This document shows positions 47,090 through 61,523 of a stretch of 64,000 nucleotides of DNA, piece by piece. The DNA comes from Linanthus parryae. Taxonomy: Eukaryota > Streptophyta > Magnoliopsida > Ericales > Polemoniaceae. The notes under the pieces are model-generated. The model saw nothing but the letters and a program-made list of their open reading frames with translations, made no database searches and was not told where the DNA came from. How positions within the stretch are numbered: the first letter of the stretch is position 1; each line of letters begins with the position of its first letter. The stretch lies in the NCBI GenBank assembly GCA_023055425.1, contig JALGPY010000002.1:153088845-153152844 (forward strand), read 5' to 3'. A program made the translations under genes and the position numbers.

Positions 47090-50000
47090 GTGGTATCAGA
47101 GCCACATGTCGTAGAGCATAACGTGGTTTATGTGTTAAGATTTATGTAGTTTTACACTTTAAATTGTTGTTTATCGCGTAAAACGGGAAAATCAAGCATA
47201 TGGATGCAATTTGTCAATGATTCGATCAAACAAGAACTAATTTTATATGGGGTATAGGAATTAGTGAGTTTGAGAAATTTTAGGATCTTAGATCTCGGGT
47301 TCATGGGCATCCAATTGAAAAAAATGAGACTTTTTCAATTAGGAAACAACCAAACTTGGGCAACAAGGCAAGGAGTTGTTTTGGAAACAACTCTTAAAGG
47401 AGTTTAGGCTCCCTACGGGACCTTCCCTCCTTCCTTTCCTCCCAAGCAAGGTTCGGCCAAGGGTTCGGGGCAGCCCTTGTGCACGGCCTAGCCGTGTGGG
47501 ATATGGGCCGGCCGGTCCAAGGCCTTTGGAGGTCCATTAAGGGGTTCGGCCAAGTGTTGGTGGGCCATCTTGGACCCTTTTTTACCCTAGTGATCCTAAA
47601 ATCAATTAAAATTGACGAAGCGCGTTAAAAATTGGTTTTAACTGTTTATGTGCAATTCGTATGGTGATTGGATATGGCCTTAGATGAGGTTTGTTGTGGA
47701 TGTTTAATTTTTGTGATTGTCTACGGCCTGCGAGCTGATCAATTTGATGTAATAATTAATTAGGGTTTACGGCCTGCGAGCCGGTATTTCTCTCAAATTG
47801 TGAGATTTATTTTATTTAGTATAGATGTTAGCTAGTACTAGATAAAATAGATAGATAGTCAAGATTGAAGAAAAGAAGCCCAATGAATTAAAGGAGCCAC
47901 AACATGGAGCATGGAGCATTCCACAAGGCTATGAAGGATGGACCAAGAGATGGAGGCACATTGAGATGCGTTTTTCATTCTGGGGTTCATAGATATTCTC
48001 ATTGGCTTGAGAATATCTTAGTCTAAGAGGCCATATTCATATCACGTTAATTTCTTTTGTGGATGTTTAGTTTATTGTCTTATTATTGTTGTTGATGTAT
48101 GGATGATGATTGCAATTTGATAATAAGATAATTTAACAACTCGGATCTTTTATTTGGAGTTGTGCCCAAACTCAAATAAGTAGATCAGTTGATATGGATC
48201 AACAAAACAACTTAAAATTGAAAAAAAAGTCCCTCAATTTGAATATTGCATTTTTGCCTTCTCGTTATCTAGACACTCTTCATGATCATGATTATCAAGC
48301 TCGTGCGTGCCAAAGCAGGGCGACTTGATTTGTCACGATTGTGTTGCGATGGCACAAGCAAGTAATGTGCAACTGTCTAGGTAAGAGGTTTGACGCAACT
48401 AGGTGACGTTAATAAGATTAAAAGCCTAGAGGCAAACAATTGGGATTATCCATGGGATGGATAAATAAGGAGTTATTTTTCCAATTGAACCAAGAGTTGC
48501 ATAAGGATGAAATTGGAATTGTTCCTACCTAAATAACTAATTTTGGGTGACTTGCCAAAGGAAGCTCAAAAGAAGTGAAATATGGATCTTGGCCCACTAG
48601 AAAAATATAATGATATTTTCCGCATTAATATGGAGGGTTATTAATCCGTAAAAAAATAGTGGGAGCTATGTTTGACAACTTAAATCTTTGTTGAATATAG
48701 TTCTACGTCACAAACTTTGCATAATCCTATTGTGTTGAATGTCCATGGTATTAAAAAAACAAAACAGGACTTTATCTATCTTCTAGACTGGTATAAAAAT
48801 CGAGAATTGTTCTCAAAAGAAAATTGTCGTACATCGTAGAACATAAAGTTCTCTTCCCACCAACTACCAAAACAAACTAAAGCCTAATGGAAAGGAACAT
48901 CAAAGAATGGTTCTTTGGATGTGACTTGCCTAATGTTAGCTGCCATGAACTCTGAGCTTTGGAGGCAAGATGAGAACATGGAGGCGTATGATATGATCAT
49001 ACATTGAAAGGAACTCTTTCAAAGAGCGAGCTAGACATGAAAAGTTTGAAGTGTTGCTCCAATTTGTGTTATGCAACTAAGCTAATTCAATATGATTGAA
49101 ACGTTAGTGAATGAGTGTTATCTACGAGATAGATAAAGAATACAAGTTATTCACCTAAGTGGACCAAGAATTGCATTGAATGCAATTATAGTTTTTTTCA
49201 AAGGAGATTTACTCAATATGATTGAGAATTACTAAACAAAACACCCATAAAGGGCATGGGCAAAGCTGTTAATGGTTAACATCATGGGTAAGGGAAAATG
49301 GTTTGCACCGACCCCATGGGTATAAACAAACTTGTTGCTAAAGCCAAGTTGCCCTAAAGTCCCATAGGTGGTGTTGAGAAAGAGAGACTGCCCAAAAGTA
49401 CCTGTAAGTAAGTGATAATGGAATTATGAATTCCAAGTTGTGTATTTCTGTTATAAAATTCAATATGTCTATCTCATCATCAAAAGTATATGATACTAGA
49501 TGAGGATCTCGCATTTATAAAAATGTGAAGGATATCAAGAGATATAGAAAGTTAGATAAGGAAGAAATAAACCTACACGTGGGGCAATGAAGCAAAGGGT
49601 CGCTCAATTAGCCGTAGGGAATTATTTTTACTTTTTGAAATTGTTCATGAATTGGAAAAAAGTGGTTATGTACCTACTATGAGTATTATCATAGTTTCTT
49701 GTTTGGACAAGAAGGCTCTCTATCATAATAAAGGAAAAATTTTGTTCCATTTATTCGGATATGCATTATTGTAATGCAATTTTGTCTAATGGATTGTATA
49801 TCCTTGATCATGATAATTTCATCTATAACGTTAATACCAAGAGGTTTGCATATAATAATATGAACCTCACTTATCTTTAGCATTACCGTTTAGGCCACAT
49901 GAATAAGAGATACCTATCTAGAACTCCATATGGATGGATTTCTGGAACTCATTTGATTATTGAATCATATGAGACATGTAGGACTTATTTATTAGGAAAA

Positions 50001-52126
50001 GATATGTCTTTTGAGAATCATACATGTTGATGTATGAAGGCCGCTAAGCACGAATGCAAAAGATGGTTTTTAGTACTTCATCATATTTACTGATGGGATC
50101 AGAGAAATATGGATTTGTATCTTACGAAGAAACAAATCAAAATCCTTTGAATTGTTCAAGGAATTCAAGAATGAAGTGGAGAACCAGCTTGGAAAAAGTA
50201 TTAGGGCTCTATGACTGGATCGTAGAGGAGAGTACTTAAACCAAGAGTTTGAGAAACATCTATAGGAGTGTTGGATATGATACAAACTCGCTCCACCTAG
50301 CACGCCACATGGGTATGGCGTGAATAAGATGAGAGTTCGGACCTTGTTGGACACGATCCGGTCCATGATGTGTCAAAACAAGAACTTCCAGTTTACGTTT
50401 AGGGGTCATGTTCTAATTACAGCAAATTTCGCCCTTAACCTTGTTCCATCTAAATAATTTATGAAGAATGCCATATAAGATATGGACTGGGAAGTGTCCC
50501 AGTATGTCATTCATAAATATTTGGGGTTATAAAGTTTATGAAAAACTTGGACCCAATTCGAATAAATGTTTTTGTGGGATATCCTGAAAAGGATATTATT
50601 TCTACAATCTAATCGAAAACAAACTGTTTGTTGCTCGAACCACAGTGTTTCTAGGTACAGATTGTCTCTAAAAGAAACATTGGGAGGACAATAGAACTTG
50701 AAGGAGTTCAAGAACCACAACAGAACATTGATCCTTTTGATGAAACATGAGCAGGATCACAAGGTGTTGTGGAGCAACCTACTCAGGTTACACAAGAACC
50801 TCGTAGGTCAGGTAGGATATGTCAAGGGACTAAGGAGATAAGGATTTCTCATATCCCATGATATATTGCTCATCGAGATGAGCCTACAACCTATGAGATG
50901 GCCACGTGTGGGCCATACTCTCAGAAATGGCTAAGGAGCCATGAGATACAATATGGAATCCATGTATACCAACAAAGTATGGAATTTGTTGGAACCACCT
51001 GAAAGGGTAGGACCCATAGGGTGCAAGTGGGTTATGAGGAAACCAACAATGATTGTAATATAATTACTTTTAAGGGACAATTGGTTGGAAAAGGATTTCG
51101 TGTGCGTTCATAGTATAGACTATGACGAAATCTCTCCCCTGTTGTGATCCATTCGTATCTTGCTTGTAACAATCTGTCTATAGATTGAATCAAGCTTCTT
51201 GGAGTTGGATTCTTCGAATTGATGATGCAATCAAAGGAGTTTGTTTCCATCAGAAATTGAAGATTAGAACTTGTGTTTACAAGAAGGTTAGTGGGAGCAC
51301 AGTTATGTTTCTGGTCTTGTATGTGGAGACATACTAAGCATTGGGAATAATGTCCCTACTTGGCAATCTTACATAGATTGACTAGGGAATTAATCTTCGA
51401 ATGATAGACTTAGGCGAATCAAACATATGAAGATCTATGGAGATAGATCAAGATGGTTGTGACGCTTAGGTCATAGTGCATATATTGACAAAGGTGTTGA
51501 AATGGTTCAACATGTATAGAATATGGATTCTACCTATGTCACGTAGAATTAGCCTTTGGAAGACTAATTGTATTTCCAATTAGATTGGGAAAGGGACCGT
51601 GTGAATAAGATTCACGAGATACGCCATGTTATGTACTAGGCCAGATATGTCATATGGTATGACACAAAGATACCAGTCAAATCCGGGTGATAGTCACTGA
51701 ATAATTAATCAATATTATCCTTAAGTACTTGAGAAGGACTAAATGATGAATTCTTGGTAAATGGAGGATAGGAAGAGTTTACTATAAGGGGTTACAGTGA
51801 TGCGAACTTCAAATCTAACAAAGAAGATTTCAGATTATAAGTCAAGTTTTATGTTTTGCACTAGTGGGAGCGACTGTGAGCTGGAAAGGTTCCAGGTAAG
51901 ATTCAGTCACTGATTCTAACATAGAGGACTAAGTAAATTACAGCATGAGATGCACTTACTCAGAATATTCAATCCTTATCAAATTGTTGATAAAAGAGAT
52001 GTGAATATTTGCAAAGTACGAGGGGATTTCTCTCTTATCATGCCCCTACGCACCGTTAGCATGGAGGGACAGACTAGGTCAATAGGCATATGATGCAGGA
52101 GATTGACTCTAGTGCAAGTTGGAGAC
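47090..52126 (+). mobile_element. Copia internal region with disabled gag-pol
   Basis: Order of domains on the plus strand, all broken by small deletions: gag (near 48940-49150, AMNSELWRQDENMEAYDMI); pre-integrase RLGHMNKRYL (about 49890); integrase core (50050-50460, LLDTIRSMM and related); reverse transcriptase VWNLLEPPERVGPIGCKWVM (about 50985-51045), with the YVDD site near 51320 destroyed by a one-base loss; RNase H GYSDANF (about 51785). This order places it in Ty1/copia. A purine-rich CAAGTTGGAGAC precedes the next LTR. No protein can be made. Confidence 0.88.
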
Positions 52127-53669
52127 TATTGGAATTGTGCCCTAGAGGCAATCAATTTCTTGTGACAAATATATGAATTTACGATTCATTATGTTATCGA
52201 TATGGAGATATGTTAACATGAATGAAGTCCTTAGAAATATAAATGTTATATTCTTAAATATCCCTAGTCAATTATATTAATTAACATGGCAATCAACTGT
52301 AGACTAGTGGGGTTTGATTGATATGGAGATATCACGATCCAACACATGGGTATGCATTAGGAGTAGTGGCATACTAGATTGACCCATCTGCGAGTAGGCT
52401 ACGTACAAGTTACGTAAAGTCACAAGTGCTTCTCGCGGTGACAACAGTATTGTCATCCATAGACTTGAAGTCACTAGATCATCTGGTTGTGGATTACTGT
52501 GATTTTGTTAGCGTCAAACGCTACACCGTGACTGGGTAGCTATAAAGGCGTGTACCGGATACAATAAGAAGAAAGCTTAGAGATCGTATTATACGTAGAT
52601 AGAATTTGTCCCACATAACGGGAGCAAATATCCTAGGCCACTAGAGGGATAGTGCTTATAGAATGTCTGGCAAGACTCAAATAAATCAATATAGGATATT
52701 GATGTTATTTGCACGAATAAGGCTATTCCCATGATCGAGAAACTATGGATTGGATATACGAGTGTGACTTGTATGTATCGTGTCCAATCCGGATATTGAG
52801 ACAAAGGGATGGGAAAATACTTGCACAAGGTTTGTCATGATGACTATTCTATTTGTTGGCTAGAATGGATGTCTTGCTAGAGGCCGCTCAATATTAGTAA
52901 ATAGTTACTACCAACTAAATAGAACCTACGGGGTCACACGCCATATAGGGGTGAACTAGACCTGGGAATTAATTAATTAATATGATTAATTAATTAGAAG
53001 GATCAAATCGCAACAACTTGCTAACTTAGTAGAACTAATATGCAAGTTGGACTAATCCATGTATATACATGATTAGGATTTGCCAAGGTGGACTAATTCA
53101 TGTAGAGACATGATTAGGATTAATTTGCAAAGAGAACTAATCCATGTATAGACATGATTAGGACTAGTTTGCAAAACGGAATAATCCTTATTTGAGTAGG
53201 ATTAGGAGAGGGGTTCTTTATGTAGTAGGACAAGGAGTTGTTGGACTATATAAAGAACACTCCTAGCTTATTTTCTCTACACACATATACTTAATTGGAG
53301 TAGGAGAGAATAAAGCAAGGAGAGAGAAAGCAACATAAGGAGGCCGAACCCCTAATGCCGCCCCCCTCTACCGGTCGGCCACCAAGAGGGTCCGAACCCT
53401 CTTCCTTGGTGATTCGTTGCATGATTCCTTCATCCTCTTCCATTATTCCTAGATAGCACAAGGATTTGGAGGATCTAGATATCACCTCTAGGCGTGGATC
53501 AACCGTAGAGACGTGACACAATTCACGTGAGAAGTCATCACAGGAGACCTCTAAGGTGTGTTACTTGTTTCTTCCCTTACCATCATTATAATTCTCTTCC
53601 TGTGATCCTTGGAGGGTCTTGAATGGATAATTCTTTCTTTCGCTGCGTATCCATGATCAAAACCCTACA
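52127..53669 (+). repeat. Copia element, second LTR
   Basis: 1,543 bp, very similar to 45549-47089. Its first two bases are TA instead of TG. It ends AAAACCCTACA and is again followed by the TGGTATCAGAGCC primer-binding site, so it serves as the 5' LTR of a second partial copy. Confidence 0.93.
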
Positions 53670-55725
53670 GTGGTATCAGAGCCACATGTCGTAGAGCATA
53701 ACGTGGTTTATGTGTTACGATTTATGTAGTTTTACACTTTAAATTGTTGTTATCGCGTAAAACGGAAAAATCAAGCATATGGATGCAATTTGTCAATGAT
53801 TCGATCAAACAAGAACTAATTTTATATGGGGTATAGGAATTAGTGAGTTTGAGAAATTTTAGGATCTTAGATCTAGGGTTCATGGGCATCCAATTGAAAA
53901 AATGAGACTTTTTCAATTAGGAAACAACCAAACTTGGGCAACAAGGCAAGGAGTTGTTTTGGAAACAACTCTTAAAGGAGGTTAGGCCCCCTACGGGACC
54001 GCCCCTCCTTCCTTGCCTCCCAAGCAAGGTTCGGCCAAGGGTTCGGGGCAGCCCTAGTGCACGGCCTAGCCGTGTGGGCTATGGGCCGGCCGGTCCATGG
54101 CCTTGGGAGGTCCATTAAGGGGTTCGGCCAAGTTTTGGTGGGCCATCTAGGACCGTTTTTTACCCTAGTGATCCTAAAATCAACTAAAATTGACGAAGCG
54201 CGTTAAAAATTGGTTTTAACTGTTTATGTGCAATTCGTATGGTGATTGGATATGGCCTTAGATGTGGTTTGTTGTGGATGTTTAATTTTTGTGATTGTCT
54301 ACGGCCTGCGAGCTGATCAATTTGATGTAATAATTAATTAGGGTTTACGGCCTGCGAGCCGGTATTTATCTCAAATTGTGAGATTTATTTTATTTAGTAT
54401 AGATGTTAGCTAGTACTAGATAAAATAGATAGATAGTCAAGATTGAAGAAAAGAAGCTCAATGAATTAAAGGAGCCACAACATGAAGCATGGAGCATTCC
54501 ACAAGACTATGAAGGATGGGCCAAGAGATGGAGGCACATTGAGATGCGTTTTTCATTCTGGGGTTCATAGATATTGTCATTGGCTTGAGAATATCTTAGT
54601 CTAAGAGGCCATATTCATATCACGTTAATTTCTTTTGTGGATGCTTACTTTATTGTCTTATTATTGTTGTTGATGTATGGATGATGATTGCAATTTGATA
54701 ATAAGATAATTTAACAACTCGGATCTTTTATTTGGAGTTGTGCCCAAACTCAAATAAGTAGATCAGTTGATATGGATCAACAAAAAACCTTAAAATTGAA
54801 AATAAAATCCCTCAATTTGAATATTGCATTTTTGCCTTCTCGTTATCTAGACACTCTTCATGATCATGATTATCAAGCTCGAGCGTGCCAAAGCAGGGCG
54901 ACTTGATTTGTCACGATTGTGTTGCGATGGCACAAGCAAGTAATGTGCAACTGTCTAGGTAAGAGGTTTGACGCAACTAGGTGACTTTAATAAGATTAAA
55001 AGCCTAGAGGCAAACAATTGGGATTATCCATGGGATGGATAAATAAGGAGTTATTTTTCCAATTGAACCAAGAGTTGCATAAGGATGAATTTGTAATTGT
55101 TCCTACCTAAATAACTAATTTTGGGTGACTTGCCAAAGGAAGCTCAAAAGAAGTGAAATATGGATCTTGGCCCACTAGAAATAATGATATTTTCCGCATT
55201 AATATGGAGGGTTATTAATCTGTAAAAAAATAGTGGGAGCTATGTTTGACAACTTAAATCTTTGTTGAATATAGTTCTACGTCACAAACTTTGCATAATC
55301 CTATTGTGTTGAATGCCCATGGCATTAAAAAAAAATAAACAGGACTTTATCTATCTTCTAGACTGGTATAAAAATCGAGAATTGTTCTCAAAAGAAAATT
55401 GTCGTACATCGTAGAACATAAAGTTCTCTTGCCACCAACTACCAAAACACACTAAAGCCTAATGGAAAGGAACATCAAAGAATGGTTCTTTGGATGTGAC
55501 TTGCCTCATGTTAGCTGCCATGAACTCTGAGCTTTGGAGGCAAGATGAGAACATGGAGGCGTATGATATGATCATACATTGAAAGAAACTCTTTCAAAGA
55601 GCGAGCTAGACATGAAAGGTTTGAAGTGTTGCTCCAATTTGTGTTATGCAACTTAGCTAATTCAATATGATTGAAACATTAGTGAATGGGTTTTATCTAC
55701 GAGATAGATAAAGAATACAAGTTAT
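53670..55725 (+). mobile_element. Second, truncated copia internal copy
   Basis: A near-copy of 47090-49153 that stops at GAATACAAGTTAT, after the gag remnant. It carries the same disabling small deletions as the first copy, so it was copied after the damage arose. No third LTR follows; LINE sequence begins. Confidence 0.9.
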
Positions 55726-56950
55726 GTGAGATCTAAGGACCAGGATTGATTCAATATAAATGTTGAAATAACCAACCGTTTGATTTTATAGAATAGAAGT
55801 ACTTCTAGAAAAAAAGTAAGCCATCAGATTTGGAGGAGAAGAGAAACCCTAGACAATGGAGGAAGACGCTATGGCGGATTTCGATCCACTCAAAAGGATA
55901 TTGATTTCGACGATGATTTATGTACGAATGCAGAAGAAGGTTCCGAGTGGTGCCTAATCGTTAAATTACTGACGGGAACAGAGATCGGCCCCAGATATGT
56001 GAATAGTTTCTTCCGAAAGGTTTGGAACAATGGTGACCAGGTAAACTATTACAATGTCAGTAGATGCACTTTATTGTTCAAGTTCTCGAACAAATCTCTA
56101 CTGGATCGGATTACTTCGGGAGGACCCTTGATTTTCGACTAGGCGATGTTGATGCGTAAACATTGGTGGCTAGGGATGAAACGGAAAACCCTACGTTCAA
56201 AACCATGGACGTAGGGGTTCAAGTCCATCACCTCCCAGTCCATCTTACGATAGGGGAACGGGACGTAAGGCGGTGCAAAACCTAGATGAGATAGTGGATT
56301 CGGACTCACGTGTGGATATCGAAGGGTTGAGAAACTTTGTTCGGGTTAGGGTTTGTATGCCAATCTTTGAATCTTTACCGCAAAGAGTTTATGTGAATAT
56401 CAAGAAGGAGCACATCTGGCTAGACTTCATATACGAAAGGATCCCAAAGATATGTAAGTGGTATGGGTATTAGGATCATGATAGCCGTAATTGTGATTGA
56501 ATCCAATAAGGGGCGAATTAAAATGTGAAGCAGGTTATGGAGTGGATGTTGTATCACCCTCCGAAGCTGGGTAAAGCTCTATTTGCTGCAATACTGAAAA
56601 GCCAAACAAATAAGACTGAAAGGGAAAAAGGAAGGTACAAGGCAGAGGAAGCTATGGGTTTTTTCGACCTCAACAAGGAGCAGGAGGAGACGGGTGGTGA
56701 GGAGAAAAAGGTTTGAAGAAGATGGGTCAGTCCCGCCTGAGGTGCGGTTGACAACCTACAGTTTGAGGGAGTTAATTCAATCAACCTGGGAGACTCATTA
56801 AACGCCTCAGTCAATCATAATGATGTTTTCGAGGAAGTAAACAAAAGGCTCGAGGGGGAGGGTGTTGATGTGAACAATGTAACAAAAGAAAGGGATGGGG
56901 ATCCACAAAACCACGAGAAGAACAAAAAGGGCCAGTAAGAACAAGGAGGG
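55726..56950 (+). pseudogene. LINE ORF1 remnant (DUF4283-type)
   Basis: After an apparent ATG at 55856 (MEEDAMADFDPLKR), broken frames encode a plant LINE ORF1. TGTEIGPRYVNSFFRKVWNN is near 55980. VQVHHLPVHLTIGERDVRRC follows near 56220. VDIEGLRNFVRVRVCMPIF is near 56312. DFIYERIPKICKWYGY near 56424-56472 is the lead-in to a zinc knuckle. ORF2 is absent because the Tat-type LTR at 56951 interrupts the element. Confidence 0.75.
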
Positions 56951-58598
56951 TGACGCGATTTCTTAACGCGTATGCACAAGTGCACGGTCAAGTAATATAG
57001 GGGTGGTATTTCAACCCCGAGTTATCGATCCCACGAGGACAGACTTTAGATTATCTAATTAGTTATTTAATTTAGAGTACGGTGCATGAGGAAAGATTTA
57101 GTTGATTTAAGAATTGAAATAACATCTAATATAATATTTTTGTATTTTTTTATTTTAATAAATAGATATGGAGAAACTAGGCAATCCCTAGATCACCTAG
57201 GGCTGTAGACGAATTGCAGTTCAGCTATGTAACACGTCAATCCTATTCTAGGTCAGCCGGGTAATAGACTATGACAATATCCTATCGGTCTCATGTCATT
57301 TTGCGTCTCGGTTGACTATAATCTCCTATCGGTCTCATGTTGTCTACCGGTCCGTTCTAGCAGAACATCCACTGGTACGATAACGGGTCCTGTCGGCCCA
57401 CCGTTTCACGGAACAGCTGAATAATCCTACCGAATCTACCCACACTAAGGCCAATCCTAAAACTTCTCCTTTTAGGTCTCGGTGATTCGGTATTGTGTTC
57501 ATACACTCTTCACAACTAGGTTAAGTCACCGTCGTGCACTTTCTAGTTAATTAACAAGTCCGGGTCGCGAATCCATTCTTGCTAAGGATTAAGCACAACG
57601 TATGAACATGTAACGAGAACAATAATTAACATTAAGCAAACAATGATTCAAGAACAAACCCTAGCTTCAATGACTATCAAATCCTACACTAGCCATGTCA
57701 ATAGACCATAATCATCAATTTAATCATGAAACTAACAATTATTCATTGGATCAAATACAAACGCATGAAAGAAAGACTTGAATCCCGAAAATCATTTGTA
57801 TACATAAACCCTAGGCTCTCATAGAGATTCCTAGCAAAACTTTTAGCTAATAAAGGTTAACCAAACACGGTGCAATAGTTTCTCCATACAAAGATTGAGA
57901 AAGAAGAAGAAGAAATAAAAAACCTAGCTCTCTAATGGTGGCTTCGGCGTTCTCTTCGTCTCCATATTCGTACTCGTCCTCCTCCTCTTTTCTACCCTCC
58001 AACGTGAGTTAATAATAGGCCTTATTATCTATTTGAAGTCTCCCAGTCGTTCTCCAATTGTTTCCACAAGAAAAGATTCTAAAAATACGTATAAAACAAA
58101 AGTTACTGCGCAATCCTACCTCGCACTCGTATGAGTGTAGGCACAATCGTACGAGTGTCTGATCCCACTCGTACAACTGTCTGAGAGGGTTCATACGATC
58201 ACAATTCTTCAAAACTTCAATTTTGGCTATCTTTTTGCACTCGTACGAGTGCACATATGTTCTAGCTATTTTTATTCATTCTTCTTGCTCTTTCCTCTCT
58301 CGTCTTCAATTCCAAGCATCTTCTTGAGTCTTGCATTGTTTCCGAAGATCGTATTCTCCTCTCCAATTGATCTCCAAGCTAATTTTCCTGTCAAAACAAC
58401 ACGAAAAAATTCGTGCGATCAAATGTGACAAAATAACGTAAAATGATGCGAGAAACACCCGGATTATCAATTATGCAACAAAAATATACTCTCACCATTT
58501 GTTCATATTCATAGTGTATAACTCACACTATCTACCCGGAAATCACGCAAAACGATAGTAAAATGTGTATGAATTATAACTCTAATAGAGAGTTATCA
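56951..58598 (-). repeat. Tat/Athila-type LTR X1 (3' LTR of a minus-strand element)
   Basis: On the minus strand it begins TGATAACTCTCTATTAGAG at 58598, after the polypurine tract AGTGTGGGGGATT, and ends GAAATCGCGTCA at 56951. It is 1,648 bp. The 56951-57915 part matches 61898-62855. No primer-binding site follows, consistent with a 3' LTR. Confidence 0.75.
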
Positions 58599-59993
58599 AA
58601 TCCCCCACACTACCTTTTTGCGCGTCCCGAGCAAAATCAATATAATCCTCACACTATGATTTTCAATCCACCGAATTGCATACAACGTCACTAGCCATGT
58701 GACACAAACGACACACACACACAATGCAATCTACATGACTATAAACAATGCAACTCGATTATAAACAATGCAAAAATTGAACAACGCAACTTTTTCTTTT
58801 TTCTTTTTAGCTAGAGATTGGGCAATCTCGAAAACTAAATCGGCAAGTGATAAGGATCTCATATTCCCTCCGAAATTCTTTAACTTTGGTGATCGATAGA
58901 ACTTGCGGCCAGTTTCGTTAGACATAACAGGCACGAACACTTAAGACATTGCTTCCTCAAACTCATCAAATGTATCCCTAGCACTCACCTTCCGAGCTAT
59001 TTATCCACGGGTTCACACTGCTGACGGCTTAGGACGGGTAGGATATGATATTTAGAAGCGTAGTCCTAGGCGTCATGATATAACTCACAAAAACCCGATT
59101 CTCACACTCCCTCACCAAAATCCAATGAACCCACCGAATCTCACTACTCCGGCCTCATTCCCTCAACCTTGGTGCAACGCCGTTCTCGCGGCCACGAATG
59201 TGAAAGAATGATCAAGATCTATAGCCAATCCCCGGTCTTGATGAAGTTCAATTTCCGCTCCTTATTCCCTTTCACTTTCACTTTCAATTTCTGTTTTTCT
59301 TTTCTTTATATTTCTTTTTTTTTTTCTTAGAACAAATTCCACGGAGCCAACAATAATGATAGTAATATTCGAGGAGATCCAAGTATCAAATAACATGGGG
59401 GTGGAATCTGTCAAACCAGTAGTGTAACCAAAATAGATGTTGACACCCCACACTCAAACGTGCTTTTCCAACCAATCATCCTCGTCACCTAAGATATTGA
59501 GAATATAACTGAATCATAAGCACGACCTCCTATAAGATCAACCAACCCGCACCCCCATGACCTGCGACAAGAATATCACGCACTATGGTACTCCACCTGT
59601 GATCGTTGTGTAAGGACACGATTCACCGCCACACCGAAGTGTGCTACCATCTCTAACTCACCCTCACATCCCCTCAAAAGACGACATGTAAGATAATTCA
59701 CTTAAGATGTATAATATCAGCTCACCCTCAAAGAACCTCCCTAACTCAACTCCCTCCATCATGAAAAATAGGAAGGGACCATTCTAACTAGTGACGCAAG
59801 TCACAAGGAACGGCTTCTTAGGCTAGAGGCTTTGAATAAAAGGGGTAAATGGATCAAAAGGGTATGTAGTGGACCTAGTCTATGAGACGGGACGTGAGGA
59901 CCCCATAAACATCACTCTCACAGCTGTTCCGTTGCCACTACGAGGAAGGTTGACGACTACCTAAGTGACGGTGGTGTAGCGCTAGTAGGATAA
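58599..59993 (-). mobile_element. 3' internal region of the minus-strand Tat-type element
   Basis: Sequence adjoining the polypurine tract of LTR X1. It contains TTGCTCGGGACGCGC near 58622, a word next to such polypurine tracts in plant Tat-like elements. There is no coding sequence; only a long untranslated-type stretch is seen. Confidence 0.5.
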
Positions 59994-61523
59994 TGATAGC
60001 GCCTTTTAGGAGCTATAATTATTTAGCATTTACCACATGTTAAAAGCTATATGAGAGTGATTTGAGCCCAAAGTTAGAGAATAAAGGTCGTTTTATCACT
60101 TGTTGCTCTCCATGTGCTATATTGTAGTCCGGGCGTTTTCTATGCATATTTCATTTGTATTTGTCAAATATAATCGCTTGGTATGTTTGTTCATGTTGTC
60201 TTGTAAGGAACGGATGCTAATCGGTTACTACGAAGCATGGAGCGAACTTCAGAAAAACAACGGGAGCTCGAGTGGAGTACACTCAGAGAGCTTTCCAACG
60301 ATAGGTCACAGAGCTAAATCCAAGTTCGAACGAAGAAGTTATGGCCCGGCGAAGTCAGGAGCAGATTTCAGAGGGCTATTGTGCAATTACTGAAGAATTC
60401 TGCGGGTTATGATTGAAGGACGACCTAGGGACGAAAAAAGACATCATTCACGTCAGGAGAGAGGCACGATCAATGAGGAGAGCAAGGAGACTTCATTGGG
60501 AGCAACATCAATCAAGGAGAAGAGCCCGGATCGCGCCAATCTTCACGATTTCTAGCGTTTGATCTATTTTCTCTCATGTTTCTTGTATGAAATATCTAGA
60601 CATCATGTTATCTTTTGCTATGAGTAGCTAAACTCATACCTAGGCATCTATGGAGAGCCCAGGGTTATGTTTTGAGGATTTTTTCCGGATTTTGGATGAA
60701 ATTTCATGTTAGGTTTATAATTCTATGAAGATTGATATGTTCTATTTCATGTTGAGTTCTTTCATTGACAAGTTAGAACTAGGATGTGTGATGTTGAGTA
60801 TTTATTTCTCCATGTAATCATGAACTAGGCTTAAAGATAATTCGTAGTAGTTAATTACTTGTTTATTGTGCTTAATCCTTAGTAACGTAGGAGTCATGAC
60901 CCGAAATTATTACATAACTAGTAAGTGTGTGAAAGCAACTCTACCCTAGTTGGGATGAATAAACAAGGACATTCTTAATCAATTAGACTGAGAAGTGAGT
61001 TGAATAGGAATGGCTAGATGAGGGTAAATTCAGTAGGATGTAGTGAATTGTTCATGAATAGTGGTCTGATAGGACGTTATCCCTTACAATATCGTTAACC
61101 TACTAGAACACATAGGTAGTATACTTGTCCTGAGAGGTACAAATCATTACCGTTGTGTAGAAAGACATGAGACCGATAGGTAATTGTCAATGCCATTACC
61201 CAACTTAACTAAGTATGAATTATCGTGTTAGAACATGAAATCCGGAATCGTCAAAACTACCCTAGGTGATCTATAGATTGCCTAGCTTTTTCTCCTATGA
61301 TTTACATCAAATCATTTAATTTGAGTTATTTTACTACCATTTCTAGTCACTTGTTTGAGGGTGAAAACACTTCAAACTACAACCCTTTTTACCGGTTACT
61401 TAGGTGAATTGAATTTAATTGATAAACTAGATCATAGTAGACACCTGCCCTTGGGTTCGATAACTCGGAGTCCAAAATACTCCATTTTATTACTTGACCG
61501 TACACTTGCGCAGCAACGCGTCA
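59994..61523 (+). repeat. Tat/Athila-type LTR Y1 (plus strand) ending at a primer-binding site
   Basis: Starts TGATAGCGCCTTTTAGGAGC and ends CAACGCGTCA. After a six-base gap comes TGGCGCCGTTGCCGGGGA (61530-61547), the tRNA-Asp primer-binding site usual in Tat/Athila elements. It is related to X1 but inverted: CATGAGACCGATAGG and TTACTTGACCGT occur in both. Confidence 0.8.

Noticed and set aside
57240..57480. Repeated CGGTCTCATGT motifs, CRISPR-like at first glance
   Set aside because: Spacing is irregular, and the segment is part of an LTR; no CRISPR context in a plant nuclear genome.
58100..58260. Repeated CACTCGTACGAGTG palindromes as an operator array
   Set aside because: Lies within LTR X1; the repeats are few and irregular, and there is no gene they would control.
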